Source: Candidatus Amulumruptor caecigallinarius
Lineage (GTDB): Bacteria > Bacteroidota > Bacteroidia > Bacteroidales > Muribaculaceae
DNA length: 58,733 nucleotides
Reading direction: 5' to 3'
Assembly: GCA_023665575.1 (NCBI GenBank)
Contig: JAMPDQ010000008.1
Location: forward strand, 1-58,733
Under the pieces are notes generated by a model. It made no database searches. It was given only the letters and a program-made list of their open reading frames with translations, and was not told the origin of the DNA. Each line of letters starts with the position of its first letter. Positions within the stretch are counted from its first letter, which is position 1. Of the stretch, positions 8,906-17,456 are shown piece by piece. The translations under genes were made by a program, and so were the position numbers.

Positions 8906-8944
8906 AAGGTATCATACTGCAACTTTGCGAGGATTCAGTATAAC

Positions 8945-11134
8945 TTATCTGATAAACAGAAGCTCGCGATATTTCGGAAGCGGCCATATTTCATTGTCCA
9001 CCATAAGCTCAAGTTTGTCGATATGCTTGCGGATAGTCTCCATCTTCGGAAGCACGGTGTCGTGATATGCAATTGCCTTTTCGCGCTCCGACATAAGATG
9101 GTTGGCTGCTTTGCGAGCCTCCACCATCTCCTCCACCTGAAGTTTTATTTCCGACACATGGCAGTGGATTTTCTCGATATTGTCAAGGTCGCGTGTGGAT
9201 ATTTTCTCAGCTTTCTCACTTGCGAAAAGCTGCTTGATTTTATACACATTTTCCAAAAGAGTTGACTGATATCTCATTGCCGCCGGAATGATATGGTTCA
9301 CAGCCAGGTCGCCAAGCACACGGCTCTCGATTTGGATTTTCTTAGTGTATGTTTCCCATTTCACTTCATTGCGCGCCTCAATCTCCTTTTTGGTGAACAC
9401 ACCCGTGTTGGCAAACATCTCCACATTTTCGGGATTGAGATAAATGTCATACATCAGCGGAGCCGATGTCTCCACATTAAGGCCTCTGCGGGCGGCTTCC
9501 ACCTTCCATTCATCACTGTAGCCGTTGCCGTCAAAATGGATGGCTTCTGATTCAACAATCAGTTTTTTCACTTCATCAAGTATTGCAGCATCTCGGTCTT
9601 CACCTTTTTCAACTCTGGCATCCACACGGTTTGCGAAGAGGTTGAGCTGGTTGGCCACAGCGGCATTGAGAGCAATCAGGGCTGAGGCGTTGTTGGCAGA
9701 TGAGCCTACAGCGCGATATTCGAAGCGGTTGCCGGTGAAGGCGAAGGGGCTTGTGCGGTTGCGGTCGGTGTTATCGAGCTGCAGCTCCGGAATCTGCGCC
9801 ACATCAAGGCTGAGCTTGTCTTTGCCGTAAACACATATATCATCCACGCTGTTTGCTTTCTTCACGCTCTCAAGCATATTTGACACAGCGCTTCCGAGGA
9901 ACATGGAAATAATTGCCGGGGGGGCCTCATTGGCGCCAAGGCGGTGTGCATTAGTGGCATTAATGATAGATGCCTTTAGCAAACCGTTGTGTTTATGCAC
10001 TGCAGCCATTACATTTGCCACATAGGTGATAAATCTGAAATTGTCGCGTGCATTCTTGCCCGGTGCGAAAAGGAGTTTGCCGGTGTTGGTGCCGAGACTC
10101 CAGTTGTTGTGTTTGCCGCTGCCGTTGATGCCGGCAAAAGGTTTTTCATGAAGGAGCACACGGAAGTTATGGCGTTTTGCCACCTCCTCCATCAGCGACA
10201 TCACAAGCAGGTTATGGTCGTTGGCAAGGTTAGCTTCCTCATATACGGGAGCCAACTCAAACTGATTGGGAGCCACCTCGTTATGACGGGTTTTCACAGG
10301 TATGCCGAGGCGGTGTGCCTCAAGCTCCAGTTCGAGCATGAAGGCTTCCACGCGGCTCGGGATAGAGCCGAAATAGTGGTCTTCAAGCTGCTGGTTTTTT
10401 GCTGATTCATGACCCATCAGAGTGCGTCCGGTCATCACCAGGTCAGGACGCGCGGCAAATAGGGCTTCATCAACGAGAAAATATTCCTGCTCCCATCCGA
10501 GATAAGAAACGACATGAGCCACTTCCGGGTCAAAATATTTCGCCACTCTTGTAGCAGCCTTGTCGATGCTGTTGAGCGATCTGAGCAAGGGTGTTTTATA
10601 ATCAAGGCTTTCTCCGGTGTAGGCCACAAACACAGTCGGGATGCAAAGTGTGTTGTCGAGGATAAAGGCAGGAGATGAGATATCCCATGCAGAATATCCG
10701 CGGGCCTCAAAAGTGTTGCGTATGCCGCCGTTGGGAAAAGAAGAGGCATCGGGTTCTTGCTGCACAAGGAGTTTGCCGGTGAATTTTTCCACTACTCCAC
10801 CCTTGCCGTCATGCTCTATAAAGGCGTCATGCTTTTCAGCAGTGCTTCCGGTGAGAGGATGAAACCAATGGGTGTAGTGGCGTGCACCATTGTCGAGAGC
10901 CCAGCGCTTCATGCCTTCAGCCACGCTGTCGGCAAGTTTCAGGCTGAGTGGCTGTCGGTTGTCGATAGCATCCACAAGCGCGTCGTAAGTGTCTTTGGGA
11001 AGATACTCAAACATGCACCGGCGGTTGAACACCTGCCTGCCATAATACGACTCTACTCTCTCCTTGGGAAGCTCCACTTTCACAGCCTTTCTGGCTGCTG
11101 CTTCCTCAACACTCTTAAATCTGAGATTTGACAT
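8945..11134 (-). CDS. glnN: Glutamine synthetase type III
   Basis: This enzyme makes glutamine from glutamate, ammonia and ATP in the cytoplasm. At 729 residues it has the length of the GSIII family, which is typical of Bacteroidetes and much longer than GSI. The N-terminal region has VEEAAARKAVKVELPKE and HWFHPLTGSTAEKHD near residue 90. The catalytic core carries LVDEALFAARPDL, a KTRHNEVAPNQFELAPVYE segment near 285 and NGSGKHNNWSL near 330. The C-terminal region is helical. It has its own terminator at 8879-8905 and about 135 bases of upstream spacer, so it is probably transcribed alone. Confidence 0.95.
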   Translation of the reverse strand: MSNLRFKSVEEAAARKAVKVELPKERVESYYGRQVFNRRCMFEYLPKDTYDALVDAIDNRQPLSLKLADSVAEGMKRWALDNGARHYTHWFHPLTGSTAEKHDAFIEHDGKGGVVEKFTGKLLVQQEPDASSFPNGGIRNTFEARGYSAWDISSPAFILDNTLCIPTVFVAYTGESLDYKTPLLRSLNSIDKAATRVAKYFDPEVAHVVSYLGWEQEYFLVDEALFAARPDLVMTGRTLMGHESAKNQQLEDHYFGSIPSRVEAFMLELELEAHRLGIPVKTRHNEVAPNQFELAPVYEEANLANDHNLLVMSLMEEVAKRHNFRVLLHEKPFAGINGSGKHNNWSLGTNTGKLLFAPGKNARDNFRFITYVANVMAAVHKHNGLLKASIINATNAHRLGANEAPPAIISMFLGSAVSNMLESVKKANSVDDICVYGKDKLSLDVAQIPELQLDNTDRNRTSPFAFTGNRFEYRAVGSSANNASALIALNAAVANQLNLFANRVDARVEKGEDRDAAILDEVKKLIVESEAIHFDGNGYSDEWKVEAARRGLNVETSAPLMYDIYLNPENVEMFANTGVFTKKEIEARNEVKWETYTKKIQIESRVLGDLAVNHIIPAAMRYQSTLLENVYKIKQLFASEKAEKISTRDLDNIEKIHCHVSEIKLQVEEMVEARKAANHLMSEREKAIAYHDTVLPKMETIRKHIDKLELMVDNEIWPLPKYRELLFIR

Positions 11135-11240
11135 AAAACTGAATTTTAAATTAGCCCGCTTAAGCAGAACGGGACCATATATGCAGTAATTGATTGTAAA
11201 TGATTGTAGTTGGAAATCCGGACGTGACCCGGGATTATAA

Positions 11241-11273
11241 AAAGCAAAGGGGACATGCGTCCCCTTTTGCTTT
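11241..11273 (-). terminator. Terminator of dapL
   Basis: AAAGCAAAGGGGAC and GTCCCCTTTTGCTTT form a long stem with a 4-base loop. On the minus strand it is followed by TTTTTATAAT. The stem overlaps the dapL stop codon. It also carries a T-run on the plus strand and could work in both directions. Confidence 0.85.
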
Positions 11274-12501
11274 ATTTTTTGAAGAATTCGATTATGCGTC
11301 GCATGGCCTCTTCGGTGTTCTCATGCGTGTTGAACCCGGTGAGCCTGATATATCCTTCACCGGCATCACCGAAACCCACACCCGGGGTGCACGATATGTT
11401 GGCCTCACGCAAGCATTTTTCAAAGAGCTCCCAGCTCGACTCTCCCGAGGGTGATTTCACCCATACATAAGGAGAGTTTTCACCGCCAAACACAGTGAAT
11501 CCGGCCTCACTCATACGCTGCCTGATCATCTTTGCGTTATAGAGATAATATTTCACATTGCAGACGGTCTCCTCCTTTCCTTTTTCAGAATATAGGGCTT
11601 CAGCTCCGCGCTGAATAATATAGCTGGCACCATTAAATTTGGTGGTCTGCCGCCTGTTCCAGAGTTTGCGCAGCTGCACGGCATTGCCATTCTCATCCTT
11701 TCCGAAGAGAGTGGCCGGCACAACCGTATATCCGCATCTCAAGCCGGTAAATCCGGCAGTTTTAGAGAAGCTTCTCACCTCAATTGCCACTTTGTCAGCA
11801 CCGGGAATTTCATATATTGAATGCGGCACATCCTCATCGGTGATATAAGCGCAATAAGCTGAGTCATATATAATCAGAGCCTCATTCTTTTCAGCATATT
11901 CCACCCATTTTTTCAGTTCGGCGCGATTAAACGCCACACCGGTGGGATTGGCCGGAGAGCAAAGGAATATGACATCAGCATGCGCCATGGGAGGCACCGG
12001 CTTGAATCCATTTTGCTCGTTGCAGGGAAGATACACGAATCTGCTCCACTTTCCGTCAACGAGCTCGCCTCCGCGACCATCGATAACATTGGCGTCAACA
12101 TATACGGGATAGCCGGGGTCGGCCACAGCCACCACGGCATCGCGTGAATATATGTCACCCAGATTCCCGAGGTCACTTTTCGCGCCGTCGCTTATGAAAA
12201 TGTCATCGGCGCTGATATCAATTTTTCTCGCCTTGTAATCGTGCTCGGCAATACACTCTCTGAGGAAAGCATAACCCTGCTCCGGGCCATATCCATGGAA
12301 GGTATTTTTGTCGGCCATGTCATCAACAGCCTTGTGCATGGCTATGAGTGCCGCTTCTGGAATAGGAAGCGTCACATCTCCGATATCCATTCTGATTACA
12401 TCCGCTTTGGGATTAGCCTCGCGGAATTCCCTCAATTTTCTTGCAACTGTTGAAAACAGATATGATTCGGGTAATTTTTCAAAATTGTCGTTTATTTTCA
12501 T
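11272..12501 (-). CDS. dapL: LL-diaminopimelate aminotransferase
   Basis: This PLP enzyme converts tetrahydrodipicolinate directly to LL-diaminopimelate, bypassing the acylated steps. The 409-residue protein has DapL hallmarks: FEKLPESYLFSTVARKL at the N terminus, MDIGDVTLPIP near 41, FISDGAKSDLGN near 106, CSPANPTGVAFNR near 182 and the PLP-lysine motif SFSKTAGFTGLRCGYTVVP near 245. The product feeds DapF, whose gene lies just downstream on the same strand beyond a MITE-like element. Together they give meso-diaminopimelate for peptidoglycan and lysine. Confidence 0.95.
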   Translation of the reverse strand: MKINDNFEKLPESYLFSTVARKLREFREANPKADVIRMDIGDVTLPIPEAALIAMHKAVDDMADKNTFHGYGPEQGYAFLRECIAEHDYKARKIDISADDIFISDGAKSDLGNLGDIYSRDAVVAVADPGYPVYVDANVIDGRGGELVDGKWSRFVYLPCNEQNGFKPVPPMAHADVIFLCSPANPTGVAFNRAELKKWVEYAEKNEALIIYDSAYCAYITDEDVPHSIYEIPGADKVAIEVRSFSKTAGFTGLRCGYTVVPATLFGKDENGNAVQLRKLWNRRQTTKFNGASYIIQRGAEALYSEKGKEETVCNVKYYLYNAKMIRQRMSEAGFTVFGGENSPYVWVKSPSGESSWELFEKCLREANISCTPGVGFGDAGEGYIRLTGFNTHENTEEAMRRIIEFFKK

Positions 12502-12516
12502 GAGTAAGTGGTCAGA

Positions 12517-12775
12517 TTAAGACTCCATTCCCAAAAAATATTAAAGCAAAGTAGCCAAAAAGAGGCCGGTCGATGCCAATATTTCATTATCAGAATGAAG
12601 CATTAATTTAAATTTGTAAAATTTTTCTGCTTTTAAAGTTACCCCTGTCTTGCAAATTTTAGCATCTTTATCTTTTTGACTCAGTCATATAGCTCGCTAT
12701 ATCCCTTCATCTGCAAGAATAAATCTACGCCAAATTTGCGACCCTGCTTTAACATTTTTGGGGGAATGATGCCTA
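12517..12775. mobile_element. MITE-like element 2 (about 259 bp)
   Basis: The left end (TTAAGACTCCATTCCCAAAA, then ATATTAAAGCAAAG) and the right end, read inward on the minus strand (TTAGGCATCATTCCCCCAAA, then AATGTTAAAGCAGGG), form clear inverted repeats of about 38 bases. The interior includes AGCCAAAAAGAGGCCG, which resembles part of element 3. It fills the dapL-dapF gap, and its right border supplies the dapF stop codon. No open frame of note is present. Confidence 0.65.
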
Positions 12776-13633
12776 AGAGTCTGTTTCATAAAACACACCG
12801 TCGCAAATGAATTGCGCCGGTCCTGTCATATACACATCTCCAGATATTTCATCCCATTTGATATTGAGCTCGCCCCCACGCAGATGGAGGTTTACATCGC
12901 GGTCGGTCAGGCTGTTGAGCACGGCAGCGACTGCTGTGGCGCAGGCGCCGGTGCCGCAGGCGAAAGTCTCGCCGGTGCCGCGCTCCCACACACGCATTTC
13001 TATGTTATGACGGTCAATCACTCGGGCAAATTCTATATTTGCCTTTTTGGGGAATATGGAAGCCATCTCCAGCTTCGGGCCTTCGCCAAGCACAAGAGTG
13101 TCGCTGAGATCATCGGTAAAAATCACAGCATGGGGATTGCCCATGCTGACTGCCGTAATTTTATATGTGCGACCATTTACAGTCTCCTCCTCACTCAGTT
13201 TGATTTCCGGGTTGAGACTTCTCACAGGTATGTTGGCCGGTATAAGCTCCGGATTTCCCATATTCACTGTAACTGATTCAACCACATCACAGTTGAGATG
13301 CAAATTCAGGATTTTAATGCCCGCAAGCGTTTCGAGCGACACCTCCGTTTTATTGGTAAGGCCGCGTTCGTACACATATTTGCCAATACATCTTGTGGCA
13401 TTTCCGCACATTTCGGCCTCACTGCCGTCTGCATTAAACATACGCATTCTGAAATCAGCCTTGTTAGAACTCATAATGGCAACAAGCCCGTCACTTCCGA
13501 TTCCGAAATGCACATCGCTCATCTTCATGGCAAGTTCGCTCAGATTTCCGGGAACTTCCTTAGTGGCATCGATATAAATGTAATCATTGCCGGCGCCGTG
13601 CATCTTAGAGAAAGAAATTTTTCTATCGTTCAT
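12773..13633 (-). CDS. dapF: Diaminopimelate epimerase
   Basis: This enzyme epimerises LL- to meso-diaminopimelate using two cysteines. Both are visible: AEMCGNATRCIGK and TFACGTGACATA. KMHGAGNDYIYID at the N terminus is the family signature. I chose the ATG at 13633 (286 residues); an ATG at 13654 would add seven residues. The last residues FYETDS and the TAG stop are encoded by a copy of the dispersed repeat, so the natural C terminus was apparently replaced or extended by it. The catalytic core is complete. Confidence 0.94.
   Translation of the reverse strand: MNDRKISFSKMHGAGNDYIYIDATKEVPGNLSELAMKMSDVHFGIGSDGLVAIMSSNKADFRMRMFNADGSEAEMCGNATRCIGKYVYERGLTNKTEVSLETLAGIKILNLHLNCDVVESVTVNMGNPELIPANIPVRSLNPEIKLSEEETVNGRTYKITAVSMGNPHAVIFTDDLSDTLVLGEGPKLEMASIFPKKANIEFARVIDRHNIEMRVWERGTGETFACGTGACATAVAAVLNSLTDRDVNLHLRGGELNIKWDEISGDVYMTGPAQFICDGVFYETDS
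12774..12795 (+). repeat. Solo dispersed repeat end inside the dapF 3' end
   Basis: TAAGAGTCTGTTTCATAAAA abuts the right border of MITE-like element 2. On the minus strand it encodes the last six DapF residues and leads into its stop codon. Confidence 0.7.
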
Positions 13634-13719
13634 AGAGTAAAAAACTTTTTCCACTTTGCAAATTTACAATTTATTTCTGAAATCCACATCATTTTTCCAT
13701 AAAAACTTTCCATATGCCG

Positions 13720-13761
13720 GGGGATTGAGAATTGGGGATTGGGGATTGAGAATTGGGGATT
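13720..13761 (+). repeat. Heptamer tandem repeat, GGGGATT type
   Basis: Six 7-bp units run in the order GGGGATT, GAGAATT, GGGGATT and then the same three again, giving a 21-bp unit repeated twice. The tract lies between dapF and hemW. Confidence 0.9.
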
Positions 13762-13789
13762 GGGAAAGTTAAAAACAAAACTCAGGCCA

Positions 13790-13815
13790 CTATTTTTTAT
13801 AAAACGGAGCCTTAA
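13790..13815 (-). repeat. Solo dispersed repeat end
   Basis: On the minus strand this reads TAAGGCTCCGTTTTATAAAA, then AATAG, intermediate between the two sequence types of the dispersed repeat. It sits between two heptamer tandem tracts. Confidence 0.6.
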
Positions 13816-13823
13816 ACCATTCA

Positions 13824-13851
13824 CCATAAGCCATAAGCCATAAGCCATAAA
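13824..13851 (+). repeat. Heptamer tandem repeat, CCATAAG type
   Basis: Four consecutive 7-bp units are present: CCATAAG three times and CCATAAA once. It is a second and unrelated heptamer tract in the same dapF-hemW spacer. Confidence 0.9.
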
Positions 13852-13875
13852 ATATAAACCACAAACCGACACAAC

Positions 13876-15063
13876 TCAGATAAGGGAAGAGAGAATGTTG
13901 TCGGATATCATTATGCCCTTGCGGGTGAATCTGATATGATTTGCCGATAAACTGAGCATGCCATCTCTGCAGAATTTTTCACTTTCCCTCAGGAGTTTTT
14001 TGCATGCCCTCTCGCCAAAAGCTTCGCTGAACTCATTTAAATCAAGGCCTTCAGCCATTCGCATTCTTGTGATAATCATCTCCTCCCGCAATTCATCTTC
14101 ATCGAGATATTCACTTTTTGCATACTCAGACTGCATATTTTCACCATTTTCCAAACTGCCCCATGCACGCATGTAGGCATTGATGTCAGGAGGGTTATTG
14201 CTGCGTACACGCGCGCCATCGTAGCTGTGCGCACCGGGACCAAGGCCGACATAAGAGGTGCCGGCCCAATATCCCGAGTTGTGGCGAGACTCATATCCGG
14301 GCAATGCAAAATTAGATATTTCATAATGGCGATATCCGGCAGCTCGCGTCATTTCGCAGATCAGCTCAAACATCTTTTCAGAAACAGCTTCATCTGTCTC
14401 CATGACTTTCCCCGCATTGCGCATACGGGTCAAGGCCGTTTTCTCCTCATACATCAGCGAATAAATAGAAATATGCTTTGGGGCGGTATCCATAATCTTT
14501 TCAAGTGAAAACCGCAGCGAATCCAATGTTTGAAGGGGCAACCCGAAAATAAGATCGGCCGACACATTGTTGAAATTGTCTCCAAGCATGCGCAAAGCCT
14601 CCATGGCCTTTTCAGCATCATGACGCCGCCCGATAAACCGCAGCTCGGCATCAACAAGCGACTGCACTCCCACGCTCACGCGGTTAACACCCGCTTCGCG
14701 CCAGGCACTGAGCTTTGAATAAGAGACATCATCAGGATTCACCTCCACAGTAAATTCTTGCGGCGCACCCATAAGATTAGTCAGTCCGGAGGCAAGCCTC
14801 AGGAATTCATTCTCCGGAATAAGCGAGGGCGTTCCGCCACCTATATATATGGTGGGAAAACTGCGTGACACAGCGGATGAATTGGCAATCCGCGAGACAT
14901 CAGGCAACACACGCAGCCTTGCTTCAGCCTCGCGAAGCAAGGCATCCACAAATTCAGGCCAACGAGCGAATCTCTCTCCAAGCGAGAAAAAATCGCAATA
15001 AACACACCTTCTTCTGCAGAAAGGAATATGAACATAAAGAGATTCAGACAGAATGTCACGCAT
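13876..15063 (-). CDS. hemW: Radical SAM heme chaperone HemW-like protein
   Basis: This 395-residue radical SAM protein was formerly called oxygen-independent coproporphyrinogen III oxidase-like. HemW proteins are thought to insert heme into respiratory proteins. The iron-sulfur motif CRRRCVYC (C-x3-C-x2-C) starts near residue 16, GGGTPSLIP near 75 binds SAM, and NRVSVGVQS near 125 and ISNFALPGYESRHN near 250 are family marks. The extra Cys after the motif found in true HemN is absent (CDF is followed by F), which supports HemW over HemN. Downstream lie two tandem-repeat tracts. Confidence 0.9.
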   Translation of the reverse strand: MRDILSESLYVHIPFCRRRCVYCDFFSLGERFARWPEFVDALLREAEARLRVLPDVSRIANSSAVSRSFPTIYIGGGTPSLIPENEFLRLASGLTNLMGAPQEFTVEVNPDDVSYSKLSAWREAGVNRVSVGVQSLVDAELRFIGRRHDAEKAMEALRMLGDNFNNVSADLIFGLPLQTLDSLRFSLEKIMDTAPKHISIYSLMYEEKTALTRMRNAGKVMETDEAVSEKMFELICEMTRAAGYRHYEISNFALPGYESRHNSGYWAGTSYVGLGPGAHSYDGARVRSNNPPDINAYMRAWGSLENGENMQSEYAKSEYLDEDELREEMIITRMRMAEGLDLNEFSEAFGERACKKLLRESEKFCRDGMLSLSANHIRFTRKGIMISDNILSSLI

Positions 15064-15167
15064 GACGCAAAAATAACATTTTTATGTTACACAACATAAT
15101 ATAAAGAAATAGGAAATACAACATTTTTTATTAAATTGCCGAAAAAATTTTTTAAACCATATATCCC

Positions 15168-17324
15168 ATGAAAGTTTACAAGACTAACGAAATCAAAAAC
15201 ATTGCCCTTCTGGGATCGAAGGGCGCCGGGAAAACCACACTCGCCGAATCTATGATTTACGAGTGTGGAGTTATAAAACGTCGTGGAACAATTGATGCCG
15301 GGAACACTGTTTCCGACTATTTTCCTGTGGAAAAAGAATATGGCTACTCAGTGTTCTCAACAGTTTTCAACGCTGAGTTTAACAATAAGAAGCTCAACAT
15401 AATCGACTGCCCGGGAGCCGACGACTTTGTGGGAAACGCCTACACCGCGCTGGGTGTGTGTGATATGGGTCTGATTCTTGTTGACGCCCAATATGGAGTG
15501 GAAGTGGGCACACAGAATATATTCCGCACCACTGCAGAATTGAAAAAGCCGGTGATTTTTGCTCTCAATCAGATGGATGGCGAGAAAGCCGACTTTGACA
15601 ATGCAATCGAGCAAATGCGCGAAACATTCGGCCCGCGTGTGGTGCAGATTCAATATCCTCTTGAATCGGGTCCGAATTTTCATTCGATGATTGATGTGCT
15701 TCTGATGAAGAAATATGAATGGGGACCTGATGGCGGTGTGCCCACAATCAGCGACATTCCGGAGGAGGAGATGGAAAAAGCCCGCGAACTCAACGGCAAA
15801 CTCGTGGAGGCTGCCGCTGAGAACGATGAGACACTGATGGAAAAATTCTTTGAGCAAGGAAGCCTCACTGAAGATGAGATGCGTGAGGGAATCCGCAAAG
15901 GGCTTATCGACCGCTCAATATATCCGGTGGTTGTGCTCAGCGCGGCGAAAGACATGGGTGTTCGCCGTCTTATGGAATTCCTCGGCAACGTATGTCCCTT
16001 TGTCAGCGACATGCCGGCACCCGAAACAATCTCCGGAGAAGAGGTGAAGCCGGATGCAAATGGCCCGGTGTCAGTGTTCTTCTTCAAAACATCCGTAGAG
16101 CCGCACATCGGCGAGGTGAGCTATTTCAAAGTGATGAGCGGCACACTGAAGGCCGGTGCGGATTTGGAGAATGCCACCCGTGGCGGCAAAGAGCGTCTTG
16201 CCCAGATTTTCACCGTATGCGGCCAGCTCCGCAATCCGATTGATGCTCTCGAAGCCGGCGACATAGGTGCTGCCGTAAAGCTCAAGGATGTGCGCACAGG
16301 CAACACGCTTGATGAGAAGGGATGCGAATATCAGTTTGACTTCATCAAATATCCGGCTCCCAAATATGTGCGTGCCATCAAGCCGCTCACCGAAAGCGAT
16401 GCTGAAAAGCTTGCAGGCATTCTCACCCGCATGCATGAAGAAGACCCGACATGGGTGATTGAGCAGTCGAAAGAGTTGAAGCAGACTTTGGTAAAAGGTC
16501 AGGGCGAATTCCATCTTCGCACCCTTAAATGGAGAATTGAAAATAATGAGAAACTTCCGGTGGAATATCAGGAAATGCGCATACCTTACCGCGAAACAAT
16601 CACAAAGGCTGCACGCGCCGACTATCGTCACAAAAAGCAGTCGGGAGGCTCGGGGCAGTTTGGTGAAGTGCATCTGATAGTGGAGCCTTACACCGAGGGC
16701 ATGTCTGAACCCGACACATATAAATTCGGAGGGCAGGAATTCAAGCTAAATGTGCGCGACAAGCAGGAAATTCCACTTGAATGGGGTGGAAAACTGGTTG
16801 TATACAATTGCATTGTAGGAGGCGCAATCGATGCCCGCTTCATTCCGGCAATCGTCAAGGGCCTTATGGACCGCATGGAGCAAGGCCCCCTCACAGGCTC
16901 CTACGCCCGCGATGTTCGTGTAATGATCTACGACGGCAAGATGCACCCGGTTGATTCAAATGAGATCTCCTTCCGTCTCGCCGGCAGAAACGCCTTCTCT
17001 GAAGCCTTCAAACAAGCCAACCCGAAAATTCTTGAGCCTATATATGATGTTGAAGTGCTCACCCCGGCCGACAGCATGGGAGATGTGATGAGCGATCTTC
17101 AGGGACGCAGAGCCATAATCATGGGAATGAGCTCTGAGAACGGCATCGAGAAACTCAATGCAAAAGTGCCTCTTAAAGAGATGTCAAGCTATTCCACATC
17201 GCTTAGCTCCATCACCGGAGGCCGCAGCTCCTTCACTATGAATTTCTCAAGCTATGAGCTTGTGCCGGGCGATGTTCAGGAAAAGCTCCTGAAAGATTAC
17301 GCTGCAACCCAGACAGAAGAATAA
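15168..17324 (+). CDS. EF-G2-type translational GTPase paralogue
   Basis: This is a 718-residue protein with the five-domain layout of elongation factor G. The G1 loop is GSKGAGKTT (16-24) instead of AHxDxGKT. G3 is DCPGADDF with Ala84 where EF-G has the catalytic His of DTPGHVDF. G4 is NQMD (134-137) instead of NKMD. The C-terminal domains look intact, including GGSGQFGEV and the final SYELVPGDVQEKL. From memory, a Bacteroides thetaiotaomicron EF-G2 paralogue lacking GTPase activity supports translation under nutrient limitation in the gut. This protein fits that type, which is inference. It is not the main housekeeping EF-G. Confidence 0.9.
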   Translation: MKVYKTNEIKNIALLGSKGAGKTTLAESMIYECGVIKRRGTIDAGNTVSDYFPVEKEYGYSVFSTVFNAEFNNKKLNIIDCPGADDFVGNAYTALGVCDMGLILVDAQYGVEVGTQNIFRTTAELKKPVIFALNQMDGEKADFDNAIEQMRETFGPRVVQIQYPLESGPNFHSMIDVLLMKKYEWGPDGGVPTISDIPEEEMEKARELNGKLVEAAAENDETLMEKFFEQGSLTEDEMREGIRKGLIDRSIYPVVVLSAAKDMGVRRLMEFLGNVCPFVSDMPAPETISGEEVKPDANGPVSVFFFKTSVEPHIGEVSYFKVMSGTLKAGADLENATRGGKERLAQIFTVCGQLRNPIDALEAGDIGAAVKLKDVRTGNTLDEKGCEYQFDFIKYPAPKYVRAIKPLTESDAEKLAGILTRMHEEDPTWVIEQSKELKQTLVKGQGEFHLRTLKWRIENNEKLPVEYQEMRIPYRETITKAARADYRHKKQSGGSGQFGEVHLIVEPYTEGMSEPDTYKFGGQEFKLNVRDKQEIPLEWGGKLVVYNCIVGGAIDARFIPAIVKGLMDRMEQGPLTGSYARDVRVMIYDGKMHPVDSNEISFRLAGRNAFSEAFKQANPKILEPIYDVEVLTPADSMGDVMSDLQGRRAIIMGMSSENGIEKLNAKVPLKEMSSYSTSLSSITGGRSSFTMNFSSYELVPGDVQEKLLKDYAATQTEE

Positions 17325-17347
17325 CATACAGACGAATCATATGTCAT

Positions 17348-17382
17348 TTGTCATTCGCAAGCATGATGCTTGCGAATGACAA
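17348..17382. terminator. Perfect 35-bp inverted repeat after the EF-G2 gene
   Basis: TTGTCATTCGCAAGCAT and its exact complement flank one central base. The core TTCGCAAG-N7-CTTGCGAA (17354-17376) also occurs at 806-828 and 26676-26698. There is no U-tract on the plus strand, so it may be a binding site or a weak terminator and not a classical one. Confidence 0.5.
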
Positions 17383-17392
17383 ACAAAAAATT

Positions 17393-17420
17393 CCGGGGCA
17401 TGTTTTGCAACATGTCCCGG
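17393..17420 (-). terminator. Terminator of glucan phosphorylase
   Basis: CCGGGGCATGTT pairs with AACATGTCCCGG (one wobble) around a 4-base loop. On the minus strand it is followed by AATTTTTTG. It lies 36 bases past the glgP stop. Confidence 0.85.
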
Positions 17421-17456
17421 ATTCTTATAAAGCAGTCTCTAAGTATATCCTATAGA

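Noticed and set aside
13720-13851. CRISPR array
   Set aside because: The units are 7 bp, directly adjacent, with no unique spacers and no cas genes.
15064-15080. Promoter box TATTTTTG for hemW at 15068-15075
   Set aside because: It matches the -7 pattern on the minus strand but would start transcription at the hemW ATG itself, and no TTTG is at the right distance.
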